From Thiocapsa sp. UBA6158 (GTDB lineage: Bacteria; Pseudomonadota; Gammaproteobacteria; Chromatiales; Chromatiaceae), in NCBI RefSeq assembly GCF_002423035.1, contig NZ_DIUM01000021.1:68813-132812 (forward strand): a DNA stretch of 64,000 nucleotides, written 5' to 3'. Made by a program: the position numbers and the translations under genes. Under the pieces are notes generated by a model that saw only the letters and a list, made by a program, of their open reading frames with translations, ran no database searches and was not told where the DNA came from. Positions within the stretch are counted from its first letter, which is position 1; each line of letters opens with the position of its first letter. Below are positions 37,122-46,307 of this stretch, in pieces.

Positions 37122-38112
37122 TTTATCGAAGAATCCGCAGAGGCGAATGCGGAAGATTGCGTTTGCGGCGGATTTCTGCTCATTATTTTAATCAGGATGG
37201 CATCCGCGGTAAGGTCTTAGCGAAAGTCTTCGGAAATGCTGCTGGTTGGATTCCCGCGCCCTAGGCGCGAAGGATGCGTCGAGTGAAGGGGCGGTCGAAG
37301 GCAGCAACCGTTGGCGCATCACATCCTTCCGTGCCGATCCGGAGTTCCGTGCGGGGCATTGCTGGTCATGTCGAGTCGGGTCCGGTCACCAATGCGCATC
37401 GGGCGGGTACGCATGAGGTCCGGAGTTCCCGCGTGATCGTATGTCTATTCCGATGAGGGAGGATATCCGGCGCGTGCCTTGAAATGCGGCGGGCGGGTTC
37501 TGCTGTGCTGCTCGGCGAGAGCCCAGATCCACCGACTCGGGTGCCGCGATAATACTTGAGAATGGATCCGGGGTGCTAATCGCCAAGGGCGACGCGAGGT
37601 CGAGTCCGAATCCTTGTCCGTGGCCGCAAGCGTGGAAGGCGCTCCGCCGAGCAACGGCTCTCCAAGCCGTGCGGCAAGCCCGTCCTCGGTCCGACATCGG
37701 CCCACACCGCCGATTCCATTGTTTCGTGACTCGGAAGGGCCTGGTGTTGTAACATCCGGTCTCTTGCCGACAGACATCGGAATCGCCTCCGCGTGCAAAG
37801 TCGCCGCAGAGTTCGTTTGACCGAGGCATGAGGTCGGTATAGTCGTGCTCAAGTGCCGACACGGCACCCCTGCCAGCTTGTCTCGACCATGCCGATAAGT
37901 TGATGCAACATGATGGCACGGCCTCCGACCGCTCACGTCGCTTCAATCATTCCTACGGATCCGGGACATCCCTCGCCACTGAGTCCGCGCTCAACTTTAG
38001 TCGGAAACATGTGGTTTGGGGAAGGAGCGGCGCCACTCGGAAGGTCCGCGGCGACTCGGATCCCGATCAACTCCGACCCTGAGTCGTCACCGGTTTTTCT
38101 CATTTCGTCGAC
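37122..38112. other. 991-bp gap between divergent glycosyltransferase genes
   Basis: Longest stretch without a credible gene. Short ORFs exist on both strands, the longest about 186 codons on the minus strand, but their composition (Arg, Ser, Pro and Cys throughout, no hydrophobic core) is that of chance frames. An AT-rich spot at 37178-37200 (CTCATTATTTTAATCAGG) offers a -10-like TAAAAT on the minus strand for the giant gene. No clear -35 or structured RNA was found. Confidence 0.5.
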
Positions 38113-40329
38113 ATGAAAACCCCTCGTCCGCTTCTCGCGAGCCTATTTGCCCACCCAAGAGCGATCGTAGGTCGCGGCCTGCGTGCCGTCTATCACCGAC
38201 TACCGCTGACGTCGGGCGGGCGGGCATATCTCAAATCGATCTCTTACCGGATCTTGTCCCCCTTGATCAAGAACACCGCCAGCTATCGGCACTGGCAGGG
38301 GGAGCAAGAGGTCCAGGCCGACCTTGGAGACGGCGTCGGCGTCGACCGGAAAGAGCCGATCGCTACGATTTCTCCGCCGCCGCTGTTCTCCGTGCCCGAG
38401 TCGGGCATCCCGGGGGCGGCTGCCGGTCTGGTGATGCCGGTCGCCGAGGATCCGGAGGTCAGCATCCTGATTCCGGTTCACAATCAGGCCGGCTTCACGT
38501 TTTGCTGCCTACAATCGATCGCCGCTGTGTCGCCGCGCGCCTCGTTCGAGATCATCGTGATCGACGACGCATCGACCGACGAGACACCCGAGCTGCTGCG
38601 GGCCGTGAGCGGAATCCGTTACCTGCGCAACGACCCCAACCTGGGATTTCTGTTGAGCTGCAACCGGGGTGCTGCCCTGGCGCGCGGTCGATATCTGCTG
38701 TTGCTGAACAACGATACGCAGGTTCAGGCGGGATGGCTCGATGCGCTTCTCGAGGTATTCAAGGAAGAGCCGGACACGGGTATCGTCGGCTCCAAGCTGA
38801 TTTACCCGAGCGGCCATCTTCAGGAGGCGGGCGCTGCGCTCAAGCGCGACGGGCGTGTCGAGCTGATCGGATTGAATCAGGATCCGGAGGAGCCGATCTT
38901 CAACCGGCGTCGACGAGTCGATCACTGTTCGGGTGCCAGTATCCTGATCGAGAAATCGCTGTTCGAGCGTCTCGGGGGGTTCGACGAGGCCTATGCGCCG
39001 GCCTACTACGAGGATTGTGATCTTTCGCTGCGTGTGCGCTCCCTCGGCTACGATGTGATCTACGAGCCGAAATCGGTCGTCGTACACCATTTGAGTGTCT
39101 CGACGAATGCCCGGCCGGCCGAGAAGATGACGCGAATCGCCGCAAACAGCGCGATCTTCCTCGACCGCTGGCAGGCCACGCTCGACGAGCTCGATGCCGT
39201 CCGGCTTATTGCATTTTTTCTACCTCAGTTTCACCCGATCCCGGAGAACGATCGTTGGTGGGGCAAGGGCTTTACCGAGTGGACCAACGTCACCCGGGCA
39301 AGGCCCAACTTTCCAGGGCACCAACAGCCTCACCTTCCCGCCGATCTCGGCTTCTACGATCTGAGGCTCGCGGAGACGCGTCAGGCCCAAGCGGATCTGG
39401 CGCGCGACTACGGTATTCACGGATTCTGTTACTACTATTATTGGTTCGGCGGCAAACGTTTGTTGAACCGACCGCTCGACGAGGTCCTTGCATCCGGTCA
39501 GCCGGATTTTCCGTTCTGCATCTGCTGGGCGAACGAGAGCTGGAGCCGGCGATGGGACGGGCGTGAGGCGGATATCTTGATGGCGCAGCACCATTCGGAG
39601 GCGGATGATTTGGCGTTCATTCGCCATCTGCAGCCGATGCTGCGGGATCGCCGGTACATCCGGATCCACGGGCGTCCACTGATCCTCGTGTACAGGATCG
39701 GGCTGTTTCCCGACGCCGCACGCACCGCCGAGGTTTGGCGCGAGTATTGTGCGACATCAGGGATCGGCGACATTTTTATTGCGTGCGTTCAGAGTTTTGG
39801 CTTAACAGCCGATCCGCGGGATTTCGGGTTCGATGCGGTTGTCGAGTTTCCGCCGCATGACCTCTCTGTCCCTCTCGACCCGCAGCCGCCGATGGATAAT
39901 CCGGATTTCACCGGTCGCGTCTACGATTATCGGGCCACGGCCGAGTGCTTCATGCACAGGCCGCTGCCCGAGCATCGGTTTTTTCGCACGGCGATGCCGA
40001 GTTGGGACAATACCGCACGACGGCAGGACGCCGGTACGATCTTTTCCGGCTCCACCCCGCGGCTCTACCAGCAATGGCTGTCCACGCTGATCCAGCAGAC
40101 GAGGGAATTGAATCCGCCGGGAGAGCGGTTTGTCTTCATCAACGCGTGGAACGAATGGGCGGAAGGAAACCACCTGGAGCCGGATCTGCGTTACGGACAT
40201 GACTATCTGGAAGCGACGCGTGCGGCGCTCGGAGGGCTAATGCCGCTCCGATCTGCGGGAGTGCTTGAAAACGCCGTGCCGTCCGTCGCGACACGATCGA
40301 CCCCTTCGGGCCGAGTCGGAGCATGTTGA
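38113..40329 (+). CDS. GT2 glycosyltransferase fused to a WbsX (GH99-like) domain
   Basis: 738 residues. Residues about 115-350 are a GT2 fold (VSILIPVHNQAGFTFCC, VIDDASTDET, LLNNDTQVQAGW, YYEDCDLSLRVR). From about 368 a WbsX-type domain starts (RLIAFFLPQFHPIPENDRWWG, FTEWTNV, FCYYYYWFGGKRLL, WANESWSRRWDG, INAWNEWAEGNHLEPD), the family found in O-antigen and glycan clusters and related to GH99. One chain may therefore add a residue and trim or transfer another. It is followed by a GT4 gene that overlaps it by 7 bases, so coupled translation is likely. Confidence 0.87.
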   Translation: MKTPRPLLASLFAHPRAIVGRGLRAVYHRLPLTSGGRAYLKSISYRILSPLIKNTASYRHWQGEQEVQADLGDGVGVDRKEPIATISPPPLFSVPESGIPGAAAGLVMPVAEDPEVSILIPVHNQAGFTFCCLQSIAAVSPRASFEIIVIDDASTDETPELLRAVSGIRYLRNDPNLGFLLSCNRGAALARGRYLLLLNNDTQVQAGWLDALLEVFKEEPDTGIVGSKLIYPSGHLQEAGAALKRDGRVELIGLNQDPEEPIFNRRRRVDHCSGASILIEKSLFERLGGFDEAYAPAYYEDCDLSLRVRSLGYDVIYEPKSVVVHHLSVSTNARPAEKMTRIAANSAIFLDRWQATLDELDAVRLIAFFLPQFHPIPENDRWWGKGFTEWTNVTRARPNFPGHQQPHLPADLGFYDLRLAETRQAQADLARDYGIHGFCYYYYWFGGKRLLNRPLDEVLASGQPDFPFCICWANESWSRRWDGREADILMAQHHSEADDLAFIRHLQPMLRDRRYIRIHGRPLILVYRIGLFPDAARTAEVWREYCATSGIGDIFIACVQSFGLTADPRDFGFDAVVEFPPHDLSVPLDPQPPMDNPDFTGRVYDYRATAECFMHRPLPEHRFFRTAMPSWDNTARRQDAGTIFSGSTPRLYQQWLSTLIQQTRELNPPGERFVFINAWNEWAEGNHLEPDLRYGHDYLEATRAALGGLMPLRSAGVLENAVPSVATRSTPSGRVGAC

Positions 40330-41681
40330 TCCGCGTGCGCGACATGCTTGTACACGCCGACGGAGTGATTCCGGCGATCAAGCGGATCGTGACGGCTGGT
40401 CGGATACGAGTGGGCGCGCGGCTCCGCGATGCGCTCCGTCGCCATCGGAGCCGACGATCCGTCGGTGATCCGCTCTCGCCGTTGGCTCCGAGCCCCGAGC
40501 GAACGAAATCCGGCGCGCGTCGCCTTGTCTCGCGATCCACGGCGGATCCGGGCGCTTTGTTGATCGGCCATCCCTATGCGGTACTCGGGCGCGCCGAGGA
40601 TATCCGAACGGCGGCATCCGCCTTTGATGAAGCTGCTATTCCGTTTGCACTGCGCAATCTCTATGGTGAGTACGGCCGGGAGTTGGCCGGAATGCACAAG
40701 GAATTCGACCTGATGCACCGCGAGGATTCGGCCGCCTCGCGCTATCGTGCAAATCTTCTCGTCCTGAATGCAGACGAGATGGAGATGGCGTGGGAGCATC
40801 AGCGTACGACGCTTGAGGGCGGCGCGTACAACATCGGATATTGGGCGTGGGAGCTGAGTCAACTTCCGGATGCATGGCTGCCGGCACTGACCGGACTGGA
40901 CGAGATTTGGGCGCCCTCGCGTTTTATCCAGCAGGCGATTGCCGACAAGGCGGACTGCCCGGTCATCTGGATGCCGCTCGCGGTCGAGCATCGACAGACC
41001 GAGACGGCGGGTCGAGACGTCCTCGGACTTCCTGATGATCGATTCCTCTTTCTTTTCTTCTTTGATTTTCGCTCCTTCGTCAGTAGAAAGAACCCTATGG
41101 CTGTCGTTCGGGCGTTCGAGCAGGCTTTTCCCCGCTCGGATGAATCGGTCGGTCTTGTCATCAAGACAAACGGCATGTCGGAGTGCTCGGATGCATACGA
41201 GGCATTCAAGAGCGGAGACGTCATGAACGATCCACGCATCCTTTGGATCGATCGGGTGATGGACGACCGCGAGATCAGATCGCTGGTGAGCGGATGCGAT
41301 TGTTTCGTCTCGCTGCATCGATCGGAAGGTTTCGGGCGGGGTCTCGCCGAGGCCATGTTGATGAGTAAACCGGTGATCGCAACCGGATACTCGGGCAATC
41401 TCGATTTCACGAATGAAGAGAACTGCTGTCTGGTCGATTACGTGCTGGTTCCGGTCGAGGAGGGCGAGTATCCATTCGGAGCGGGGCAGCTCTGGGCCGA
41501 CGCCGATGTCGACATGGCTGCGGGTTTTATGCGTGCCTTGGTCGAGGATCCCGCGTTGGCTCGGGAGAAAGGTGAAGCCGGAGCACGATACATCCGTCGA
41601 CACCACAGTTTCGCTGCGGTCGGTGCGCGCTACCGTCGACGGCTCGAACAACTCGGCTTGGTCGATCGGTTGAATGGATGA
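40323..41681 (+). CDS. GT4 glycosyltransferase, paralogue of the giant protein's C-terminal module
   Basis: 452 residues. The start overlaps the stop of the GT2-WbsX gene. After a basic, low-complexity N-terminus of 70 residues, the GT4 fold carries NIGYWAWELSQLPDAWLPAL, DEIWAPSRFIQQAI, FFDFRSFVSRKNPMAVV, VSLHRSEGFGRGLAEAMLMSKPVIATGYSGNLDFT. The same series of motifs occurs in the C-terminal module of the giant protein (IGYWAWELSEFP, DEIWVASEHV, SVVARKNP, SLHRAEGFGLPPAEAMWLGKPVIATNYSGNTDF). They are clear paralogues, presumably from local duplication. Confidence 0.85.
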   Translation: MLIRVRDMLVHADGVIPAIKRIVTAGRIRVGARLRDALRRHRSRRSVGDPLSPLAPSPERTKSGARRLVSRSTADPGALLIGHPYAVLGRAEDIRTAASAFDEAAIPFALRNLYGEYGRELAGMHKEFDLMHREDSAASRYRANLLVLNADEMEMAWEHQRTTLEGGAYNIGYWAWELSQLPDAWLPALTGLDEIWAPSRFIQQAIADKADCPVIWMPLAVEHRQTETAGRDVLGLPDDRFLFLFFFDFRSFVSRKNPMAVVRAFEQAFPRSDESVGLVIKTNGMSECSDAYEAFKSGDVMNDPRILWIDRVMDDREIRSLVSGCDCFVSLHRSEGFGRGLAEAMLMSKPVIATGYSGNLDFTNEENCCLVDYVLVPVEEGEYPFGAGQLWADADVDMAAGFMRALVEDPALAREKGEAGARYIRRHHSFAAVGARYRRRLEQLGLVDRLNG

Positions 41682-41837
41682 TGCTCGGGTCCGCACGATC
41701 GGGGATGCCGATGTGGCAGATCATGGCTGCCCGCGCTTCAAGCATGGCTATTTCCGATAAAACGAGCGGACGTCCCGGGGCGGTTGTCAAGGGCGGGCTG
41801 GGCTTGCTTACAAATGCGGCCACGTCGCTGGTCGCAG

Positions 41838-41920
41838 CCGCAGGGTGGGCAGGTGCAGCGCAGTCCACCAGAGCCGGCGCGGGGTTCGATGGACTTCGCT
41901 ATCGCTTGTCTACCCTTCGG
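41838..41920. repeat. 83-bp palindromic repeat, copy B (GGTGGAC type)
   Basis: Same family as copy A at 30692-30776. It shares the block GCCGGCGCGGGGT, the segment ATGGACTTCGCTATCGCT and ends CCGCAGGGTGG...CTACCCTTCGG. It occupies the gap before the GT4 gene at 41929, whose start codon lies 9 bases past its right end. Confidence 0.7.
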
Positions 41921-41928
41921 CCTGGATT

Positions 41929-43257
41929 ATGAAGAACGCCGGCGGGCTGATGGAACGGGCAAATGCCGCCGTTCGTCGGGTGCGCGATATCTACCATCTG
42001 TTGCCGCTCGGAGCGACCCGGCGGGCCCGTATCAAAGCGCTCGTCAACGTCTTTTGGCTGCCGTTGTCGAAGCTGTTCGGTTCCGGAGACCCTCCATGGT
42101 CGCAGCTGGTGCCTGAATGGCGTGCGGATTGGTCTTCCCTATTTCCGCCGGTCGAAACAGCAGGGCGCCGTATTCTGGTCATTGACTGGAAGGCGCCGAC
42201 GCCGGATCGCGATTCGGGCTCGTTTCGGATGCGGATGATCTTGGATTTGATGTCCGAACGGGGCTGGATCATCGATTTCATCGGCGATCGTCCCGCCGAG
42301 GCGCTTTCCTACGAGACCTCGCTCGAGGAGGTAGGAATTCGGGTGATCGTCGGCCAAGGGGAGGCGTTGAGGTATCTGACTCGCCATGGCGCAGCCTATC
42401 AAACGGTTTGGATTTCGCGCCCCGAGACCGCTGAGCGCTATTTGCCGATGGTGCGCTCCCTGGCGGTCCAGGCGCGGGTGATCTACGACACGGTCGACCT
42501 CCACTGGATTCGGTTGCGGCGAGGTATTCCATTCAGCGATCAGCCCGAGACGGTCCGCGAAGACGCAGAACGGTATCGTGCAATCGAGTTGTGCAACGCG
42601 AGATGCTCGGACCTGACGATCGCTATCAGCGAGGATGAAAAACAAGCGATCCTGAACGAGGTGCCGGGTCTTGCTGTTGCCGTTCTGCCCAACATCCATC
42701 CGGTTTTCGCTGATGTCGAAGCGGTCGGGGCACGATCCGATCTTTTCTTTATCGGCAGCTTTCATCATCCTCCGAACGTCGATGCCGTGTTCTATTTCGT
42801 GCGGGAGGTTTTTCCTCTGATCCTCGAGCGTATCCCCGATGTGCGTTTTCATATTGCGGGCAGCGATATGCCGTATGCGGTGCGTGCGCTCAAGTCGAGA
42901 AACGTCGATCCCCTCGGATACGTTCGAGACGTGACACCCTGGTTCCAGCGAGCGCGAGTCTTCGTTGCGCCGTTGAGGCACGGCGCAGGAATGAAGGGGA
43001 AGGTCGGTCAAAGCCTCGCCTTTGGCTTGCCGGTCGTCACCACGAGCGTCGGCGCGGAGGGTATGGGGTTGGTTCATGAGGTGGACGCGCTCATCGCGGA
43101 GGACGCCGGGGACTTTGCCGAAGCGGTTATTCGTCTCTACTCGGACGACAAGCTCTGGCAGCAGATCTCTCGCGGCGGGCAAGCGTTGATGAATCGACAC
43201 TTCTCGAAGGAGGCCGTCGGACGCGCCTTGACGTCTTTGCTGTGCGCAAGCGGTTAA
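41929..43257 (+). CDS. GT4-type glycosyltransferase
   Basis: 442 residues from the ATG at 41929 (an ATG at 41950 is an alternative). The N-terminal Rossmann half contains RRILVIDWKAPTPDRDSGSFRMRM and VIYDTVDLHWIRL. The C-terminal half has SDLFFIGSFHHPPNVDA, VRFHIAGSDMP, NVDPLGYVRDVTPWFQRARVFVAPLRHGAGMKGKVGQSLAFGLPVVTTSVGAEGM, typical of GT4 enzymes lacking the classic E-x7-E and using the K-x-x-x-x-Q-S-L-A-F-G form. A palindromic repeat separates it from the upstream GT4 gene. Donor and acceptor unknown. Confidence 0.83.
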   Translation: MKNAGGLMERANAAVRRVRDIYHLLPLGATRRARIKALVNVFWLPLSKLFGSGDPPWSQLVPEWRADWSSLFPPVETAGRRILVIDWKAPTPDRDSGSFRMRMILDLMSERGWIIDFIGDRPAEALSYETSLEEVGIRVIVGQGEALRYLTRHGAAYQTVWISRPETAERYLPMVRSLAVQARVIYDTVDLHWIRLRRGIPFSDQPETVREDAERYRAIELCNARCSDLTIAISEDEKQAILNEVPGLAVAVLPNIHPVFADVEAVGARSDLFFIGSFHHPPNVDAVFYFVREVFPLILERIPDVRFHIAGSDMPYAVRALKSRNVDPLGYVRDVTPWFQRARVFVAPLRHGAGMKGKVGQSLAFGLPVVTTSVGAEGMGLVHEVDALIAEDAGDFAEAVIRLYSDDKLWQQISRGGQALMNRHFSKEAVGRALTSLLCASG

Positions 43258-43273
43258 AGAGAGGGCATTGGAC

Positions 43274-44296
43274 GTGACAGGGCATGAAGCGAGTCAATCG
43301 GCACCTCTGATCAGTGCGATCGTTCGTGCATCGGGCTGCGTGGAGGCCGTGCGTCCGTCTTTGGAGTCGCTCCGTGCACAGAGCCTCGATGCCGATCGAT
43401 TCGAGGTCTTGGTCGTCGATGACGGTTGCTCGGATCGAGCGTGGGCAGGAATCGAGGCGACCTCTGCCGTATTGCACTTCGGATGCGTGCGTCGGAAGAC
43501 CGACGAGCGTCCTGGCTGGCGAAATCGAGGGCTGTCGTTGGCGCGGTCGCCGATTGTGTTGTTTATCGCGGACGACGAGGTCCTGGACCCGGCGTGTTTG
43601 GAGGAGCACCATCTCGCCCATGCGGAGCACCCGCAGCCGCAGGCTGCCGTCCTCGGTTATACTGGCCTAAGCGACGAGGCGGAACGCTCGCCGCTCATGC
43701 GCTATCTTGCGGAGGCTGACCGGCGGCACCTTTGCTGCGACGAGGCACTCGAGTCTTACGCCATCGGTTGGCCCGGGTTTTGTCTCCGGCTGCCATCCTT
43801 TAAACGGCTCTACCTTCGTGATCACGAGGGACTCAAACCTGATTTTCCGCTCGGTACCGAGCCGCGTGAGCTTGTTGATCGACTGAGCCGAGCGGGCCTG
43901 CACATCGTGCGTCGCACGGGTGCAAAAAGCGTCGTGATCCGGTCGCGTGGTCTCGACGAGGTCTGCGCCGATTGCTATTCGCTGGGAGAGGTCGATCGGC
44001 TGTTGGCTCGGCACTATCCGCCGGAGCCCGGCACTCCGGGGTGTTTTGATCTCGATGAGGTCGTAGCGGAATGGATGGCGATCGAGCCGATATTCCCGAA
44101 GGTAGTGAAATCAGCTCGCGAGCTTGACCGATTTGCTCGGGAGCGATGTCGAGCCGAACTCCTTGTGGATGATCTGGCGATGCGTCTCCTTCATCGTGCC
44201 TATGCTGCCGCTTTACGTGCAAACCGTATTCGGGGCTTGCTCGACGCGATGTCCGAGCCGGAACTTGGTTTGATTCCTGCGATCTCGCCGAGTTAA
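43274..44296 (+). CDS. GT2-like glycosyltransferase
   Basis: About 340 residues. The GTG at 43274 sits 8 bases after AGAGGG, better placed than the TTG at 43268. GT2 features: LISAIVRASGCVEAVRPSL, VLVVDDGCSDRAWAG, PGWRNRGLSLARSPIVLFIADDEVLDP (a DDE in place of the DxD). The C-terminal 120 residues are helical and rich in Arg and Glu. It sits between a GT4 gene and the Wzm gene, all on the same strand, so it is probably part of the export operon. The variant metal motif leaves activity uncertain. Confidence 0.72.
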   Translation: MTGHEASQSAPLISAIVRASGCVEAVRPSLESLRAQSLDADRFEVLVVDDGCSDRAWAGIEATSAVLHFGCVRRKTDERPGWRNRGLSLARSPIVLFIADDEVLDPACLEEHHLAHAEHPQPQAAVLGYTGLSDEAERSPLMRYLAEADRRHLCCDEALESYAIGWPGFCLRLPSFKRLYLRDHEGLKPDFPLGTEPRELVDRLSRAGLHIVRRTGAKSVVIRSRGLDEVCADCYSLGEVDRLLARHYPPEPGTPGCFDLDEVVAEWMAIEPIFPKVVKSARELDRFARERCRAELLVDDLAMRLLHRAYAAALRANRIRGLLDAMSEPELGLIPAISPS

Positions 44297-44318
44297 TGAA
44301 AGCTACGCATGTCGCTCT

Positions 44319-44332
44319 GGACGCGGTTTAAG
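44319..44332. repeat. Half copy of the AACCGCG-end repeat
   Basis: GGACGCGGTTTAAG, identical to the right end of the 85-91 bp repeats described at 50035 and 61771. I see no matching left arm, so it is a fragment or a chance match in the leader of wzm. Confidence 0.3.
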
Positions 44333-44372
44333 TCAAACGAGCGTTGAGCCTTCCGGTTTCTGGAAACAATCC

Positions 44373-45224
44373 ATGATATCTAGCACCACCAAAGCCCAGT
44401 CGCCTCTTATTCAACAGCTTCGCCGTGGACTCGAGCCCGAGCAGTTCAAGAATGCGTGGCTCGATATCGTGGCGGGCTGGCATCGTCGCGAGCTCTGGGC
44501 AACACTCGGACTTCACGATGTTCGTCAGCGCTACCGGCGCTCGACGCTGGGGCCTTTCTGGATCACCATCTCCATGGGCGTCATGGTGTTTGCTTTGGGG
44601 CTTCTATACGGTCAGATCTTCGGCCAGGATCTGCATGAGTATCTGCCCTTCCTAGCCGCAGGTTTTGTGATCTGGGGCCTCGTCTCCGCGATGATCCTAG
44701 GCGGCTGCACGACCTTTATCTCGGCGGAGGGCATGATTCGACAGCTCAATGCGCCGGTTTCCATCTATGCCTACCGTGAAGTGTGGTCGGCCGTCATCGC
44801 GTTTGCTCACAATATCTGGATCTTCGTGGCCGTGGCCTGGTGGTATGACGCGAGTTTGAGCTGGAACATGCTCTGGGTTGTCCCTGCAGTCCTGATTCTT
44901 TTGATCAACGGGTTCTGGATGGCGCTCTTTTTCGGTCTCTTGAGTGCGCGCTTCCGCGATGTTCCTCTTATCGTCGGTAGTGTGGTTCAGGTGCTTTTCT
45001 TCCTGACGCCGGTGATTTGGCGACCGGAGATGTTGCCGGACCGAGCCTTGTTCCTGCAGCTCAATCCCTTTTACCACATGGTCGAGATTCTGCGTGCTCC
45101 GATGCTGGGTCACGTGCCTGCATTCGAGAATTGGGCGGCAGTCGTTCTCATTGCAGTTTTCGGCTGGGTCATTACGCTCTTTTTCTATTCCGCCTACCGT
45201 TGGCGGATTGCCTACTGGGTCTGA
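44373..45224 (+). CDS. wzm: ABC transporter permease for polysaccharide export (Wzm-like)
   Basis: 283 residues, ABC-2 type permease. The N-terminus carries the cytoplasmic signature of Wzm/KpsM permeases (RELWATLGLHDVRQRYRRSTLGPFW), followed by about six membrane segments (for example ITISMGVMVFALGLLYGQIF and FGLLSARFRDVPLIVGSVVQVLFFLTPVIW). It forms the inner-membrane channel that carries undecaprenyl-linked polysaccharide out, energised by the ATPase encoded 11 bases downstream. It belongs to the same transcription unit as the preceding GT genes. Symbol by function; the exported glycan is not known. Confidence 0.9.
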   Translation: MISSTTKAQSPLIQQLRRGLEPEQFKNAWLDIVAGWHRRELWATLGLHDVRQRYRRSTLGPFWITISMGVMVFALGLLYGQIFGQDLHEYLPFLAAGFVIWGLVSAMILGGCTTFISAEGMIRQLNAPVSIYAYREVWSAVIAFAHNIWIFVAVAWWYDASLSWNMLWVVPAVLILLINGFWMALFFGLLSARFRDVPLIVGSVVQVLFFLTPVIWRPEMLPDRALFLQLNPFYHMVEILRAPMLGHVPAFENWAAVVLIAVFGWVITLFFYSAYRWRIAYWV

Positions 45225-45235
45225 GGATAGGGACG

Positions 45236-46219
45236 ATGGCATCGATCACTCTGGAGAAGGTCTCTGTCTCCTTCCCGGTTTACAGCTCGGCGACGCGATC
45301 GATCAAGAATCGCTTGATCCAGAGCGCGACGGGCGGACAGATTCGCTCGGAGTCCGGCTCGGATCGGATTTCGGTTGTGCAGGCGCTCCAGGATATCAAC
45401 CTGAAGCTCGAGAGCGGGGATCGCATCGGGTTGGTCGGTCACAACGGCGCCGGCAAAACGACGCTCCTGCGCGTTCTCGGCGGCATCTACGAGCCGAACG
45501 AAGGACGCGTATCCATCAAGGGTTCGACTGTACCCTTGTTCGATATCAGTCTCGGGATGGATCCCGAGAGTACCGGCTATGAGAATATCCTGCTCCGCGG
45601 ACTCTATCTGGGGCTGAGCCGATCCCAAATGCGGGCACGGTTGGACGAGATTGCCGACTTTACGGAGCTGGGAGACTTCCTCAACCTCCCGATTCGAACC
45701 TACTCGGCCGGGATGCGGATGCGTCTGGCGTTCGCGGTGTCGACCTCGGTCGCCCCGGATATCTTGTTGATCGACGAAGGTATCGGGGCCGGCGATGCGG
45801 CCTTCTTGGAAAAGGCAAGCCAGCGTTTGAAGCTGTTTACCGAGCAGGTCTCGATCATCGTGCTCTCGTCTCATTCGGAGGCATTGATCTCAAAGATGTG
45901 CACCAAGGCGGTGCTGATGGAGCACGGCCGTGTGATCGGTGCAGGAACGACCGAGGATGTGCTGGAGCAGTACAAGGAATCGCGCGACGGCTCGCCGAAG
46001 GCTGCTCCGCTGGAGGTCTCGATCTCGCCTGCGTCCGTGCCGCAGCAGGCCGTTGTGCCGTCGCCGTGCGACCCGGGCTCAGGCGCCTCCGCAAAGGATC
46101 GAGCCGACTGGGCCGACCGAACTGCGCATCTTCTCCGCGAGGGTCGCTGGCAGGATGTGGATCTGGATCGTCTCGTGACCGAGGTGGAGTCGCTCGCGCA
46201 TACGCAGTCGCAAAACTGA
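45236..46219 (+). CDS. wzt: ABC transporter ATPase for polysaccharide export (Wzt-like) with DUF29-like tail
   Basis: 327 residues. The ATPase spans 1-250: GHNGAGKTT (Walker A, residues 68-76), YSAGMRMRLAFAV (signature, 156-168), ILLIDEGIGAGD (Walker B, 176-187) and SSHS (switch His). The ATG at 45236 is 11 bases after the wzm stop. The usual carbohydrate-binding Wzt C-domain is missing. After a linker rich in Pro, Ser and Val (255-285) residues 288-323 read DRADWADRTAHLLREGRWQD then VDLDRLVTEVESLAHTQ. This matches the start of DUF29 proteins (YxxDFxxWxxxQAxLLRxGRxxxLDxxNLxEEIESL). The protein stops just where DUF29 proteins go on into their helical body. Transporter function is firm; the tail is unusual. 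Confidence 0.9.
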   Translation: MASITLEKVSVSFPVYSSATRSIKNRLIQSATGGQIRSESGSDRISVVQALQDINLKLESGDRIGLVGHNGAGKTTLLRVLGGIYEPNEGRVSIKGSTVPLFDISLGMDPESTGYENILLRGLYLGLSRSQMRARLDEIADFTELGDFLNLPIRTYSAGMRMRLAFAVSTSVAPDILLIDEGIGAGDAAFLEKASQRLKLFTEQVSIIVLSSHSEALISKMCTKAVLMEHGRVIGAGTTEDVLEQYKESRDGSPKAAPLEVSISPASVPQQAVVPSPCDPGSGASAKDRADWADRTAHLLREGRWQDVDLDRLVTEVESLAHTQSQN

Positions 46220-46228
46220 TTGCTTAGA

Positions 46229-46264
46229 CCGCCCCAGCTCCGAGAGTTGTCGGAGCTGGGGCGG
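46229..46264. terminator. Hairpin between wzt and ubiB (bidirectional)
   Basis: A perfect 15-base stem (CCGCCCCAGCTCCGA and TCGGAGCTGGGGCGG) with a 6-base loop, 9 bases after the wzt stop and before the converging ubiB stop. No T-run follows in either direction, so efficiency is uncertain, but position and stem strength favour a two-way terminator. Confidence 0.6.
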
Positions 46265-46307
46265 CGAAGTCAATCCAACAAGCGACGAAGCCTGCGCCAG
46301 GCGTGTT

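Noticed and set aside
37386..37946. 186-codon minus-strand frame in the 991-bp gap
   Set aside because: Composition looks like random GC-rich translation; no RBS, no family and no secondary-structure pattern.
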